Below, piece by piece: positions 1-8,455 of a stretch of DNA of 64,000 bases; position 1 is the first letter of the stretch, and the number at the start of each line of letters is the position of its first letter. This DNA comes from Hyphomonas chukchiensis (GTDB lineage Bacteria; Pseudomonadota; Alphaproteobacteria; Caulobacterales; Hyphomonadaceae). Both the position numbers and the translations under genes were made by a program. The DNA lies in assembly GCF_000682695.1 (NCBI RefSeq), contig NZ_AWFG01000030.1, positions 176,121 through 240,120 of the forward strand, written 5' to 3'. The notes beneath the pieces were generated by a model. The model ran no database searches, was not told the DNA's origin, and was given only the letters and a program-made list of their open reading frames with translations.

Positions 1-455
1 GCCTGAAAAGCTACATGCAGCGCCTCGGGGCCGCGGAATCGGAAGCCGAGGAACTGGTGCAGGAAGTGATGGTCACTGTCTGGCGCAAGGCAGGCCTGTA
101 TGATCGCCAGCAGGCCTCCGTCTCGACATGGATCTTTCGCGTGGCCCGCAATCGCCGCATCGACGCGCAACGCCGCACGACCCGGCCGGAGCTGGAGCCG
201 GACGAGCCGATGCTTCAGCCCGCTGCCGCCGAACAGCCCGATGCCGCCGTGGCCCGTGGCCAGATGGAGGAAAAGGTGCGTGCCGCCATGGCCAACCTGC
301 CCGAGGAACAGCTGGTCTTGTTGCAGGCAGCCTTTTATGATGGTCTCTCACATTCAGAGATCGCAGAGGCCTATGGCATTCCACTGGGCACAGTCAAAAG
401 CCGTATACGTCTTGCCTTTGCCAAGATGCGGGGGGGCCTTGATGACGCCGAATAG
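1..455 (+). CDS. rpoE: ECF RNA polymerase sigma factor, RpoE/ECF11-like (5' end outside window)
   Basis: This is an extracytoplasmic-function sigma factor that directs RNA polymerase to stress promoters. The reading frame is open from the window edge, so the N-terminus lies upstream; the ATG at 15 falls inside region 2. Visible parts are the end of region 2 (EELVQEV, then STWIFRVARNRRID, the promoter-melting and -10 recognition segment) and a region 4 helix-turn-helix ending GTVKSRIRLAFAKMR. The next gene, 30 bp downstream, encodes a ChrR-type anti-sigma factor. That arrangement is typical of the singlet-oxygen-responsive RpoE-ChrR pairs of alphaproteobacteria. The sigma assignment is firm; the ECF11 subgroup is inferred from the partner and motifs. 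Confidence 0.9.
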   Translation, partial: LKSYMQRLGAAESEAEELVQEVMVTVWRKAGLYDRQQASVSTWIFRVARNRRIDAQRRTTRPELEPDEPMLQPAAAEQPDAAVARGQMEEKVRAAMANLPEEQLVLLQAAFYDGLSHSEIAEAYGIPLGTVKSRIRLAFAKMRGGLDDAE

Positions 456-485
456 ATTGTCCCTCCTGGCGCACGGAGCTGCCTG

Positions 486-1142
486 ATGACCGAGACAGGG
501 TCCCACTATAGCGAACTCTATGCGGCCTATGCGGCCGGCACGCTTGATCCAGGCTTCGCGCTGCTGGTCGAGACGCAAGGCGCGTTGCGCCGGGATGTGC
601 GCGATGCCGTGGCGATCAGCGAAGCGGCCGCTGGTGTATTTCTGGAAGCGGAAGAGGGCGTGCCGATGGCGGCGGGCGCGCTGGACCGTGTCTTTGCGGC
701 CATTGATGCGGCCGGGACGGCCGACATTTCGCGCGCCGACGCTGCGACAACAGAGATCAATGAAATAGAGCGCTTGCCGGAGCCGGTGGCGAAGCTTGCG
801 CGCGAGGCCCATGCGCGGAGCGGCTGGAAACGGCCGGCGCGGGGCATCAGCCGGCTGGACCTAAATATTGGCAGCGACGCGCAGGTGGAACTCTACCGCA
901 TCCAGCCCGGCGCCGCTGTGCCCCGGCACACGCATGGCGCGAAGGAATACACGCTTGTCCTGGCTGGCGGCTACAGCGATGCCACGGGCAGCTATGGGCC
1001 TGGCGACCTCGCCGTGAAGGGCCCCGAGGACACGCACCTGCCCGTCGGCGACGAGGGAGAGGTCTGCTATGCGCTGATCATCCATGGCGGCCTGCGCCTG
1101 ACGGGTGCAATGGGAATCGTGCAGCGCCTGCTGGGGCTCTGA
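486..1142 (+). CDS. chrR: ChrR-like anti-sigma factor with cupin domain, zinc-binding site degenerate
   Basis: This 218-residue protein matches the length and plan of ChrR, which holds the sigma factor inactive until singlet oxygen or organic peroxide is sensed. The N-terminal anti-sigma domain (about 1-85) keeps the AAYAAGTL segment. The C-terminal cupin (about 120-205) keeps the metal-ligand pattern H148, H150, E154 and H184. In Rhodobacter sphaeroides ChrR the anti-sigma domain binds zinc through H6, H31, C35 and C38. The aligned residues here are H7, Q31, R35 and V38, so three of four ligands are gone. The gene lies 30 bp after the sigma gene, probably in one transcript. Function as an anti-sigma factor is likely, but zinc dependence is not. 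Confidence 0.85.
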   Translation: MTETGSHYSELYAAYAAGTLDPGFALLVETQGALRRDVRDAVAISEAAAGVFLEAEEGVPMAAGALDRVFAAIDAAGTADISRADAATTEINEIERLPEPVAKLAREAHARSGWKRPARGISRLDLNIGSDAQVELYRIQPGAAVPRHTHGAKEYTLVLAGGYSDATGSYGPGDLAVKGPEDTHLPVGDEGEVCYALIIHGGLRLTGAMGIVQRLLGL

Positions 1143-1655
1143 TCAGCCGCGCCCGTGATCGGCGGGCCTGCCGTCGCCGCCAAGGCCTCCCGGCATAATC
1201 GGCCGGGGTGCGTAACCGCCCATCGAGAGGTGGCGGTCATACATGACAAGCGCGCCTGCCAGGCTGACATTGATGCAGAACTTGGTCGGGATTTTCACGA
1301 CATGGGCGCAGCGGGCGAGGATTTCGTCCGACAGGTTGCCCTTTTCGGGGCCGAGAATGTAGGCGGCCTGCGGCGGGTGGCGGAAGGTCGGCAGCATGAC
1401 GGCGTCATCGGTCAGTTCAATGCCGACGAGCTGGCAGCCGCGGGGCATCTGCATCTCGTCGACCGAGTCCCATTGGTAATAGGGGATCTGGCCCGCCGAT
1501 TTCGATGTGTCGGCCTGATAGGCGTCGCGCAGGCGATGCTCGGCATCGATCGAGAACACGTAGCTCGCGCCGAAGGCATTGGCCGTGCGCATCAGGGCGC
1601 CGAGATTCATCGGTTTCGAGATGCGTTCCGAGCCGATCGAGAAATAACCGCGCAT
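1143..1655 (-). CDS. TrmH/SpoU-family RNA 2'-O-methyltransferase
   Basis: This 170-residue protein is a compact SPOUT methyltransferase that transfers a methyl group from S-adenosylmethionine to a ribose 2'-hydroxyl in tRNA or rRNA. All three family motifs are visible: N17 and R23 (motif 1), ILGPEKGNLSDE at 100-111 (motif 2, part of the trefoil knot) and IPTKFCINVSLAGA at 122-135 (motif 3). There is no separate N-terminal substrate-binding domain, so it belongs to the short catalytic-core-only class. It is the last gene of a minus-strand group with a small membrane protein and an isoaspartyl peptidase, separated from the former by one base. The target nucleotide cannot be told from the sequence. 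Confidence 0.85.
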   Translation of the reverse strand: MRGYFSIGSERISKPMNLGALMRTANAFGASYVFSIDAEHRLRDAYQADTSKSAGQIPYYQWDSVDEMQMPRGCQLVGIELTDDAVMLPTFRHPPQAAYILGPEKGNLSDEILARCAHVVKIPTKFCINVSLAGALVMYDRHLSMGGYAPRPIMPGGLGGDGRPADHGRG

Positions 1656-1656
1656 G

Positions 1657-1977
1657 TCAGATCACTCCAAGGGCAACCCGTCCGATGATCAGGAGCAGCA
1701 GGATCAGGACGGGGGCAATGAGGGATGCGCGCCGGGCAAGGCGCAGGTGGGAGAGGGGATTGGGGTAGGTCTTGGCCAGGTGGATGGCGGCCTCGCTGGC
1801 CTGGGCAGGGCTCGCCGCCTCGACCACGGCGAGGCGGTATTCGACGGCCGTTGGCAGGCCACCAAACTTTGCGGCGAGTGCGCGGCGCAGCGCGACCGAA
1901 ATGATCATCCGCATCTGTGCGGCCAGGGCAAAGGCGAAAACGGCCAGTCCCAACAATATCCAGAAAACAATCATCAC
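1657..1977 (-). CDS. small two-helix membrane protein of unknown function
   Basis: This 106-residue protein has a hydrophobic helix at the N-terminus (about 3-20) and another at the C-terminus (about 85-104). A charged, alanine-rich soluble segment lies between them, so both ends probably insert in the inner membrane. I recognise no family. Its start overlaps the stop of the isoaspartyl peptidase gene by four bases, and its stop lies one base before the RNA methyltransferase start. All three are therefore likely translated from one message. The tight coupling is the main evidence that it is a real gene. Confidence 0.7.
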   Translation of the reverse strand: MMIVFWILLGLAVFAFALAAQMRMIISVALRRALAAKFGGLPTAVEYRLAVVEAASPAQASEAAIHLAKTYPNPLSHLRLARRASLIAPVLILLLLIIGRVALGVI

Positions 1978-2855
1978 AGGAAAGTCGCGACCTCGAACCG
2001 GCCATTGGAATCGGCCATGGCGCGCTTCATGCCGCCGGAATTGAAGAAGGCCGCCATCTCGCCATCGGCCGAGACGCCGATCATGCCGCCTTCGCCGCCG
2101 AGGCGTTTGACGTCGTCCAGCGCGCCCTGCACGGCAGGCACAAGCGTGTCGCCGCCATAGCGGATGCGGGCCGAGACGTCTGCGGCGGCATTGGCGCGGA
2201 TGAAATATTCGCCGAGGCCCGTGCAGGAAATTGCGCAGCGCTCGTCGGCCCAGGTGCCGGCGCCGATGACCGGCGTATCGCCGAGGCGGCCGGGCGTCTT
2301 GTTCATGACACCGGCGGTGGATGTGGCGGCGGCCATGTCGCCGTAGCTATCAAGCGCGACGGCGCCGACGGTGCCGATTTCAGGGGCACCGACCTGACGG
2401 GTGCGCTCATCCACGGGGGCATAATAGGCGCCGGGATCCTTGACCGCGGCAAGACCGGCGGCATCGGCAAGGTGGCGGGCACTTTCGCCCACGATGAGGA
2501 CATTCGGTGTCCGGTCCATGACCATGCGGGCGGCAGCGATGGGGCTGCGCACGCCCTGCAGCGCGCCGACAGCGCCGGCATTGCGCGTGCGGCCGTCCAT
2601 GATGGCGGCGTCGAGTTCATAATCGCCGTTCAGGTTTGGCGCGGCGCCCTTGCCGGCAAGGTAGAGGCCGGAGGCCTCCATCGCAGCGACCATGGCCTCA
2701 ACCACGTCCACGGCGGCCTCGCCATCGGCGAGACGCTTGCCGCCATCCTTCAGCAGGGAGGCAAGGTGTTTTTCCTGCGCAGAGTAATCCTGGCCGAAAA
2801 TCGGCCCGGCACCGCCATGCAGGACGAGCGCCCATTTGGTCGTCATGTCGGACAT
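1974..2855 (-). CDS. iaaA: isoaspartyl peptidase / plant-type L-asparaginase
   Basis: This 293-residue N-terminal-nucleophile hydrolase cleaves isoaspartyl dipeptides and L-asparagine. It is made as a precursor that cuts itself in front of a threonine to give alpha and beta subunits. Seen here are the N-terminal LHGGAG segment, [15 protein letters not shown] (about 74-88), and the processing site GTVGAVALD with Thr162 as the predicted nucleophile, followed by [13 protein letters not shown]. Length and order fit the family (about 290-320 residues). It is the first gene of a three-gene minus-strand cluster and is divergent from the quinone oxidoreductase gene across 81 bp. Confidence 0.92.
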   Translation of the reverse strand: MSDMTTKWALVLHGGAGPIFGQDYSAQEKHLASLLKDGGKRLADGEAAVDVVEAMVAAMEASGLYLAGKGAAPNLNGDYELDAAIMDGRTRNAGAVGALQGVRSPIAAARMVMDRTPNVLIVGESARHLADAAGLAAVKDPGAYYAPVDERTRQVGAPEIGTVGAVALDSYGDMAAATSTAGVMNKTPGRLGDTPVIGAGTWADERCAISCTGLGEYFIRANAAADVSARIRYGGDTLVPAVQGALDDVKRLGGEGGMIGVSADGEMAAFFNSGGMKRAMADSNGRFEVATFL

Positions 2856-2936
2856 CTCCCTTACGTCACACTTGGATTATGCCAGCCACACCGCTACCGT
2901 CTGGCAACAGAAACAACAAGGTAAGGAAGCCAGAAC

Positions 2937-3929
2937 ATGAAGGCTGTACTGTCGAAAGAAGTGGGTGGCCCCGAAAAACTCGTGATCGAGGATGTGGCAA
3001 TGCCGGAAGCTGGCAAGAACCAGGTCCTGATCGAGGTGAAGGCCTGCGGCGTGAACTTTCCCGATGTGCTGATCATCCAGGACATGTACCAGTTCAAGCC
3101 ACCGCGCCCGTTCAGCCCCGGCGGCGAGATTGCCGGCGTGGTCAAGGCGGTCGGCGAGGGCGTGACCCATGTGAAAGCGGGTGACCGCGTGCTGGCTTCA
3201 TGCGGAAATGGCGGCATGGCCGAATATGTCGTCGCCTCGGCGCACGGTACGATGGCCATTCCGGACGGCATGCCGTTCGAGGAAGCGGCTGCTTTCCTGA
3301 TGACCTATGGCACCAGCTATTATGCCCTGAAGGACCGGGCCGACCCGAAAAAGGGCGAGAGCCTGCTTGTGCTGGGCGCGGCTGGCGGCGTCGGCATTGC
3401 AGCGGTCGAGCTTGGCAAGGCCATGGGCCTGACCGTGATCGCCGCCTGCTCGACGCAGGAAAAGGTGGATTTCTGCCTCTCCAAGGGCGCCGACAAGGGC
3501 ATCGTCTATCCCACCGGCGATCTTGACCGCGCGCAGCAGAAACAGCTCTCCGACGATATCAAGGAAGCGGGCGGCGGCGGCGTGGACATCATCTATGACG
3601 CGGTCGGCGGCGACTATGCCGAGCCAAGCGTGCGGGCGATGAACTGGGAAGGGCGTTATCTCGTGATCGGCTTCCCGGCCGGTATCCCGAAAATCCCGCT
3701 GAACCTGACCCTGCTGAAAAGCTGCGACATTCGCGGCGTGTTCTGGGGTGCTGCCGTGGCCCGCGATCCGAAAGCCCATGCGCAGAACTGCGCCGAGATG
3801 TTCAAGCTTTATGCCGACGGCAAGATCCGCCCGCACGTCTCGAACACCTATCCGCTCGAAAAATCGGCTGACGCGATCCGCGAGCTGATGGACCGCAAGG
3901 CGATGGGCAAGGTCGTGGTAACCATGTAA
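2937..3929 (+). CDS. NADPH:quinone oxidoreductase family protein (zinc-free MDR)
   Basis: This 330-residue medium-chain dehydrogenase/reductase probably reduces quinones or other electrophilic carbonyls with NADPH. It begins MKAVLSKEVGGPE, typical of quinone oxidoreductases. The GroES-like catalytic domain covers about residues 1-120 and a Rossmann domain carries the AAGGVGIAAVELGKA nucleotide-binding loop near 147-161. The catalytic and structural zinc cysteines of alcohol dehydrogenases are absent, as expected for this subgroup. A Shine-Dalgarno-like AAGGAAG lies about eight bases before the ATG. The stop codon is directly followed by the ATG of the DUF1801 gene. Confidence 0.88.
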   Translation: MKAVLSKEVGGPEKLVIEDVAMPEAGKNQVLIEVKACGVNFPDVLIIQDMYQFKPPRPFSPGGEIAGVVKAVGEGVTHVKAGDRVLASCGNGGMAEYVVASAHGTMAIPDGMPFEEAAAFLMTYGTSYYALKDRADPKKGESLLVLGAAGGVGIAAVELGKAMGLTVIAACSTQEKVDFCLSKGADKGIVYPTGDLDRAQQKQLSDDIKEAGGGGVDIIYDAVGGDYAEPSVRAMNWEGRYLVIGFPAGIPKIPLNLTLLKSCDIRGVFWGAAVARDPKAHAQNCAEMFKLYADGKIRPHVSNTYPLEKSADAIRELMDRKAMGKVVVTM

Positions 3930-4331
3930 ATGGCCAAATCTCCTGCGCAGACGCCTGACGGGTTCATGGAAGCATTGGACCACCCACGGAAGGCGGAGGC
4001 GCAGGCTTTGCGCGATATCGTCAGGGCTTCAGGCCCCCACCTCGTCGAATCGCTGAAATGGAATGCGCCGAGCTATGCACTCGGCGCTGACCATCTCCTG
4101 ACCTTCAATTTCGCCGACAAGAAAAGCGTGCGGCTGATCTTCCATTGCGGCACGCGCCGCAAGGAGACCGTCGGCGCGCCGCCCTTCATGGAGGATACGA
4201 CAGACCTTCTGGAATGGGCGTCTGACATTCGCGCCATAGCCACTTTCCGCAATGCGGACGACCTGGTGCATGCCGGGCCCCTGCTGCCCGGCCTTATCGG
4301 CGAGTGGATCACGGCCTCACGGGCGGGCTAG
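3930..4331 (+). CDS. DUF1801 family protein
   Basis: This 133-residue protein fits the DUF1801 (YdhG-like) family by its KAEAQALRDIVRASGPHLVESLKWNAPSYA segment, read here only as short runs: an N-terminal helix, then LKWNAPSY, then a strand with LTFNFADKK and the F/HCGTRRKE stretch. The family has a frataxin-like fold and no established biochemical role. The ATG follows the stop codon of the quinone oxidoreductase gene with no gap, so the two are translationally coupled. No signal peptide or membrane segment is present. Confidence 0.75.
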   Translation: MAKSPAQTPDGFMEALDHPRKAEAQALRDIVRASGPHLVESLKWNAPSYALGADHLLTFNFADKKSVRLIFHCGTRRKETVGAPPFMEDTTDLLEWASDIRAIATFRNADDLVHAGPLLPGLIGEWITASRAG

Positions 4332-4387
4332 AACCTGGCGACTGCTGGAGATTTGGAACGGATGGGTGTGGCCCGCATAGTCCATAT

Positions 4388-4681
4388 ATGATTCAGTCCT
4401 CACCACCTCCGCCAGATACAAACGACAACAAGCGTGCCACAGACCGCCAGCGGACGCTAAAAGCGGGCCGCATCGAGGTGAATGGACACGCAAGCACGTT
4501 CGATGTCACCATCCGCGACATGTCAGAGAAAGGCGCACGCCTCATTCTAAAGGCTGTCTGGATTGCGCCTGAACAATTCGACCTGCTGGTGCTGAACCCG
4601 AACACGGGCAAGAGTGACCGCCATGCTTGTCGGAGGGCCTGGCAGAAGGGCACACTTATCGGAGTCCGCTTTACGGACTGA
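4388..4681 (+). CDS. short PilZ-domain protein (first of a tandem pair)
   Basis: This 97-residue protein is a minimal PilZ domain, a fold that often binds cyclic di-GMP. An RxxxR element (R16 to R20) precedes the DMSEKG motif, matching the D/NxSxxG signature, so both c-di-GMP contact motifs are present. I chose the ATG at 4388 because the upstream in-frame ATG at 4304 lies inside the DUF1801 gene and would add residues with no PilZ similarity. A paralogue with the same MIQ start and the same overall plan follows 49 bp downstream. Target and pathway are unknown; many alphaproteobacteria carry several such single-domain PilZ proteins. Confidence 0.8.
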   Translation: MIQSSPPPPDTNDNKRATDRQRTLKAGRIEVNGHASTFDVTIRDMSEKGARLILKAVWIAPEQFDLLVLNPNTGKSDRHACRRAWQKGTLIGVRFTD

Positions 4682-4730
4682 GGTGCGTATCGCGCTTGAT
4701 CCGGTTCGAATTTAGTGTCGTATATTAATT

Positions 4731-5030
4731 ATGATACAAAAAAGCGTCTCCAACGATGATGTGAAACCGCGCGCACCTCGTCAGAGGACGCTGAAATCCG
4801 GACGTATTGCCATCAACGAGATGACCAGCACGTTCGAAGTGCTGATCCGCGATATGTCGGACACTGGCGCGCGGCTGGTCATGTCGGATGTCTACCTTTT
4901 GCCGAAACATTTCGAGCTTATCGTCCTCAACCCGAATACGGGGCGACCATCGCATACGCCGTGTGAGCTGGTTTGGCAGAAGGCCCTGATCGTTGGCGTG
5001 AAATTCGTCCGCGGTGAGGTAGCGGCCTGA
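4731..5030 (+). CDS. short PilZ-domain protein (second of a tandem pair)
   Basis: This 99-residue PilZ protein is a clear paralogue of the upstream gene: both share RQRTLK, a RDMSxxGARL core and a VLNPNTG stretch followed by a tryptophan-containing strand. It keeps the DMSDTG motif, but the basic element reads R14-x-x-R17 rather than the strict RxxxR spacing of its neighbour. That could alter ligand affinity. The 49-bp gap is AT-rich with a TATATT about 16 bases before the start, so it may have its own promoter. A strong bidirectional terminator lies 25 bp downstream. Confidence 0.8.
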   Translation: MIQKSVSNDDVKPRAPRQRTLKSGRIAINEMTSTFEVLIRDMSDTGARLVMSDVYLLPKHFELIVLNPNTGRPSHTPCELVWQKALIVGVKFVRGEVAA

Positions 5031-5052
5031 ACCGAGCCTGACGAGCCCACAT

Positions 5053-5083
5053 AAAAAACCCGCCGGATCGCTCCGGCGGGTTT
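5053..5083. terminator. bidirectional rho-independent terminator between PilZ gene and dnaK
   Basis: A 12-bp stem (5056-5067 with 5072-5083) closes a four-base loop. It has an A-run on the left and a T-run on the right, so it can stop both the plus-strand PilZ transcript and the minus-strand dnaK transcript. The two genes converge on it. Confidence 0.85.
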
Positions 5084-5108
5084 CGTCATTCTGGGAGGAA
5101 TGTCTGGT

Positions 5109-7013
5109 TTAGCTGTTCTTGCCGTCAACTTCTTCGAAGTCGGCATCGACCACGTCGTCGCTATCGCCAGCCGAGTCAGCAGCCGCATCGGCGTGAGCTT
5201 CGCTTTCCTGCTGGTTGGCATAGATCGCTTCGCCGAGCTTCATGGCTGCCGTCATCAGGGCCTGATGCTTGGCCTGGATATCGCCGACATTGTCGCCTTC
5301 ACGGGCGGTTTTCAGCTCTTCGACAGCTTTCTCGATCTCGGCTTTGACGTCAGCCGAGACCTTGTCCGCATGCTCGGCCACCTGCTTTTCAGTCTGGTGG
5401 ATCAGGGCTTCGGAATTGTTCTTGGCTTCGACCAGTTCGCGGCGGGCCTTGTCAGCGCCGGCATTGGCTTCGGCGTCGGCCATCATTTTCTTGATGTCCT
5501 CGTCCGTCAGGCCGCCATCCGCCTGGATGGTGATCTGCTGTTCCTTGCCGGTGGCCTTGTCCTTGGCGGACACGGACACGATGCCGTTGGCGTCGATGTC
5601 GAACGTCACCTCGATCTGCGGCAGGCCGCGCGGGGCAGGCGGGATGCCTTCGAGGTTGAACTGGCCGAGCTGCTTGTTGTCAGCGGCCATTTCGCGTTCA
5701 CCCTGGGCAACCTTGATGGTCACGGCCGACTGGTTGTCGTCAGCGGTCGAGAAGACCTGGCTTTTCTTGGTCGGGATCGTCGTGTTGCGGTCGATAAGAC
5801 GGGTGAACACGCCGCCCAGCGTTTCGATGCCGAGCGAAAGCGGGGTCACGTCGAGCAGGACCACGTCTTTCACGTCGCCTTGCAGCACGCCGCCCTGGAT
5901 CGCCGCGCCGAGCGCCACGACTTCATCCGGGTTCACGCCCTTGTGCGGCTCGCGGTTGAAGAACTTCTTCACCGCTTCCTGCACGGCCGGCATACGCGTC
6001 ATGCCGCCAACGAGAACGACTTCGTCAATGTCGGCTGCAGTCTTGCCAGCGTCTTTCAGGGCTTTCTGGCACGGGTCGATCGTGCGCTTGACGAGGTCTT
6101 CGACAAGGCTTTCGAGCTTGGCGCGTGTCAGCTTGATGTTGAGGTGTTTCGGGCCTGTGGCATCGGCCGTGATGAAGGGAAGGTTCACTTCGTACTGGCT
6201 GGCAGACGAAAGTTCCTTCTTGGCCTTCTCGGCTTCTTCCTTGAGACGCTGAAGGGCCAGCTTGTCGGCCTTGAGGTCGATGCCCTGCTCTTTCTTGAAC
6301 TCGGTGGCGAGGAAGTCGACGATGCGAAGGTCGAAGTCTTCACCGCCAAGGAACGTGTCGCCATTGGTCGACAGCACTTCAAACACGCCATCACCGATTT
6401 CGAGGATCGAGACGTCGAACGTACCACCACCAAGGTCGTAGACGGCGATGGTCTTGTTGTCGCCCTTGTCGAGGCCGTAGGCCAGCGCAGCAGCGGTTGG
6501 CTCGTTGATGATGCGCAGCACTTCGAGGCCGGCAATCTTGCCTGCGTCTTTCGTGGCCTGGCGCTGGGCGTCGTTGAAGTAGGCAGGCACCGTGATCACG
6601 GCCTGCGTGACAGGCGTGCCGAGATAGTCCTCAGCCGTTTCCTTCATCTTGGTGAGAATGAAGGCAGAGATTTCTTGCGGGGAATAGTCCTGGTCGCGGC
6701 CTTTGACCCACGCGTCACCTGCCTTGCCCTCGACGATGCCGAAGGGGGACATGGCCTTGTCCTTCTGGGCGGTCGGGTCGTTATAGGTGCGGCCGATCAG
6801 GCGCTTGATGGCGTAATAGGTGAAGTCGGGGTTGGTGACGGCCTGGCGTTTGGCGGGCTGGCCGATCAGGCGCTCGCCGCTTTCCGTAAAGGCGACAACG
6901 GAGGGCGTGGTACGCGCGCCTTCAGCGTTTTCGATGACTTTCGCGGTGCCACCTTCCATGACGGCGACGCAGGAGTTCGTGGTCCCAAGGTCAATACCGA
7001 TAATCTTGCTCAT
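5109..7013 (-). CDS. dnaK: molecular chaperone DnaK (Hsp70)
   Basis: This 634-residue protein is the ATP-dependent chaperone that, with DnaJ and GrpE, folds and refolds cytoplasmic proteins. It opens with [14 protein letters not shown] and carries the [13 protein letters not shown] phosphate loop (about 195-207), the [10 protein letters not shown] segment and a helical lid that ends in an acidic EEVDGK tail. Length is standard. No dnaJ is found next to it; its nucleotide-exchange partner grpE lies 3.2 kb away on the same strand beside hrcA. A putative heat-shock promoter is annotated upstream. A 669-codon open frame on the opposite strand is a composition artefact. Confidence 0.98.
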   Translation of the reverse strand: MSKIIGIDLGTTNSCVAVMEGGTAKVIENAEGARTTPSVVAFTESGERLIGQPAKRQAVTNPDFTYYAIKRLIGRTYNDPTAQKDKAMSPFGIVEGKAGDAWVKGRDQDYSPQEISAFILTKMKETAEDYLGTPVTQAVITVPAYFNDAQRQATKDAGKIAGLEVLRIINEPTAAALAYGLDKGDNKTIAVYDLGGGTFDVSILEIGDGVFEVLSTNGDTFLGGEDFDLRIVDFLATEFKKEQGIDLKADKLALQRLKEEAEKAKKELSSASQYEVNLPFITADATGPKHLNIKLTRAKLESLVEDLVKRTIDPCQKALKDAGKTAADIDEVVLVGGMTRMPAVQEAVKKFFNREPHKGVNPDEVVALGAAIQGGVLQGDVKDVVLLDVTPLSLGIETLGGVFTRLIDRNTTIPTKKSQVFSTADDNQSAVTIKVAQGEREMAADNKQLGQFNLEGIPPAPRGLPQIEVTFDIDANGIVSVSAKDKATGKEQQITIQADGGLTDEDIKKMMADAEANAGADKARRELVEAKNNSEALIHQTEKQVAEHADKVSADVKAEIEKAVEELKTAREGDNVGDIQAKHQALMTAAMKLGEAIYANQQESEAHADAAADSAGDSDDVVDADFEEVDGKNS

Positions 7014-7359
7014 AGTTCAGGTCTCTCTTCAGTTAGCCGCCACGGGCCGTGTTTGGGTTCGGTCTGCTCAGCAGCCCCGGAAGCCAGTGGCTCTCAAGGG
7101 TTCATATGAGGTGGCGAGCGCGGAGTTTAAAGCCGTTCGCCTGTTCAGGTGCGATATGGTGAGCAACGATCCACGCTCAAGGGGTAATGCGGCGCTTTTA
7201 CACGCGGTTTAACCTGTATCAACACCCCCGGGCAGGCGCCGTGGGCGGGGATTACCGATTTGACACGCGCGGGTAGGAAACTCTGAGGGCCTATATGGTT
7301 GTCTGAATGGTCCGGGGAACCCATCTCCTGCATGTAAAATCAGCAGGAAAGACGCCGCC
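7014..7359. other. 346-bp divergent intergenic region between dnaK and the aldo/keto reductase gene
   Basis: This gap carries the leader and putative promoter of dnaK on the left and the leader of the aldo/keto reductase gene on the right. A TTGACA is visible at 7260-7265, but the nearest TATA-like element (CTATAT) is about 25 bases further on, too far for a standard promoter. I saw no CIRCE-type repeat, no tRNA and no convincing small ORF here. Confidence 0.6.
7101..7133 (-). promoter_or_regulatory. putative heat-shock (sigma-32-type) promoter of dnaK
   Basis: Read on the minus strand, a CTTTAAA element (plus 7124-7133 region) is followed after about 16 bases by CTCATATGAA (plus 7101-7110). 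This resembles the alphaproteobacterial RpoH pattern of CTTG-type -35 and CAT-A-T-type -10 boxes, and it lies about 90 bp before the dnaK start. The -35 match is imperfect, so the call is tentative. Confidence 0.35.
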
Positions 7360-8451
7360 ATGATCTATTCGAAACTCGGACGTACGGGACTTGTCGTCTC
7401 GCGCATTTGCCTCGGCACAATGACATTCGGCGGCGAAGGCGGCATCTGGAAGTTCATTGGCAAGCAGCAGCAGGACGAGGCCGACGCGCTGGTGCGCACG
7501 GCGTTTGATGCCGGTGTGAATTTCTTCGATACGGCGAATGTCTATTCCGCCGGCGTCTCCGAACGCATGCTCGGCCAGGCGATCCGCAACAATAACCTGC
7601 CGCGCGACGAGATTGTCGTCGCCACGAAAGTGTTCGGCCGGGTGTCCATGGTGGTGCCGGAAGACGCCTCGGAGGCTGAAAAGGCCGAGGCCGAGCGCCG
7701 CGAAAACAAGGCGCGCAATATTTCCGGCCTGTCGCGCAAGCATATCATGGACAGCGTGGATGCGAGCCTTGAGCGGCTCGGGCTCGACTATATCGATCTC
7801 TATCAGGTCCACGGCACCGATCCGCTGACACCCATCGAAGAGACGGTCGAAGCGCTGGACCTGCTCGTGCGCCACAACAAGGTGCGCTATGTCGGCCTCT
7901 GCAACATGCCAGCCTGGCTGATCATGAAGGCGATTGCCTATGCCCGCGAGAAGGGGCTGCACCGGTTCGAGAGCTGCCAGATGTATTATTCCATCGCCGG
8001 GCGCGACCTGGAGCGCGAAGTCGTGCCGCTGGCGAAGGATCAGGATCTCGCCATTCTGCCGTGGAGCCCGCTGGCCGGTGGTTTTCTCTCCGGCAAGTTC
8101 AGCCGCGATGGCGGCGGTCCGAACGATGCCCGCCGCACGGTGTTCGACTTCCCGCCCGTCGACAAGGACAAGGGCTTTGACATTATCGACGTGATGCGCC
8201 CCATGGCGGAGTCGCGCGGCGTCAGCGTGGCGCAGGTCTCGCTCGCATGGCTCTTGCACCAGAAACACGTTACCAGTGTCATCATCGGCGCACGCACGGC
8301 CGAGCAGCTGACAGACAATCTTGCGAGTATCGATGTGAAATTTACGGCAGAAGAACTGGCGAAGCTCGACGAGATATCGGCCCTGACACCGGAATATCCG
8401 GGCTGGATGGTCGACCGGCAGGGCAATGACCGCCGCAGCCAGGTTTCTTAG
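7360..8451 (+). CDS. aldo/keto reductase
   Basis: This 363-residue NADPH-dependent oxidoreductase reduces aldehydes or ketones in the cytoplasm. The four catalytic residues of the family are visible: D57, Y62 (DTANVYSAG), K90 (ATKVFG) and H151 (YQVHGTD). It resembles the YajO/Tas-like class. An insert at about 96-125 rich in acidic residues separates K90 from the next helix, as in that class. A Shine-Dalgarno AGGAAAG sits eight bases before the ATG. A PP2C-like phosphatase gene starts five bases after the stop, so the two are probably co-transcribed. The substrate cannot be deduced. Confidence 0.9.
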   Translation: MIYSKLGRTGLVVSRICLGTMTFGGEGGIWKFIGKQQQDEADALVRTAFDAGVNFFDTANVYSAGVSERMLGQAIRNNNLPRDEIVVATKVFGRVSMVVPEDASEAEKAEAERRENKARNISGLSRKHIMDSVDASLERLGLDYIDLYQVHGTDPLTPIEETVEALDLLVRHNKVRYVGLCNMPAWLIMKAIAYAREKGLHRFESCQMYYSIAGRDLEREVVPLAKDQDLAILPWSPLAGGFLSGKFSRDGGGPNDARRTVFDFPPVDKDKGFDIIDVMRPMAESRGVSVAQVSLAWLLHQKHVTSVIIGARTAEQLTDNLASIDVKFTAEELAKLDEISALTPEYPGWMVDRQGNDRRSQVS

Positions 8452-8455
8452 CGGT

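Noticed and set aside
4697..4730. TTGATC and TATATT as a promoter for the second PilZ gene
   Set aside because: The spacer is about 19 bases and the -35 match is weak, so it is only mentioned in the gene entry.
5100..7109. A 669-codon open frame on the plus strand opposite dnaK
   Set aside because: It is antisense to a certain gene. Its protein has no recognisable domain, and long antisense frames are expected in high-GC coding sequence with strong third-position bias.
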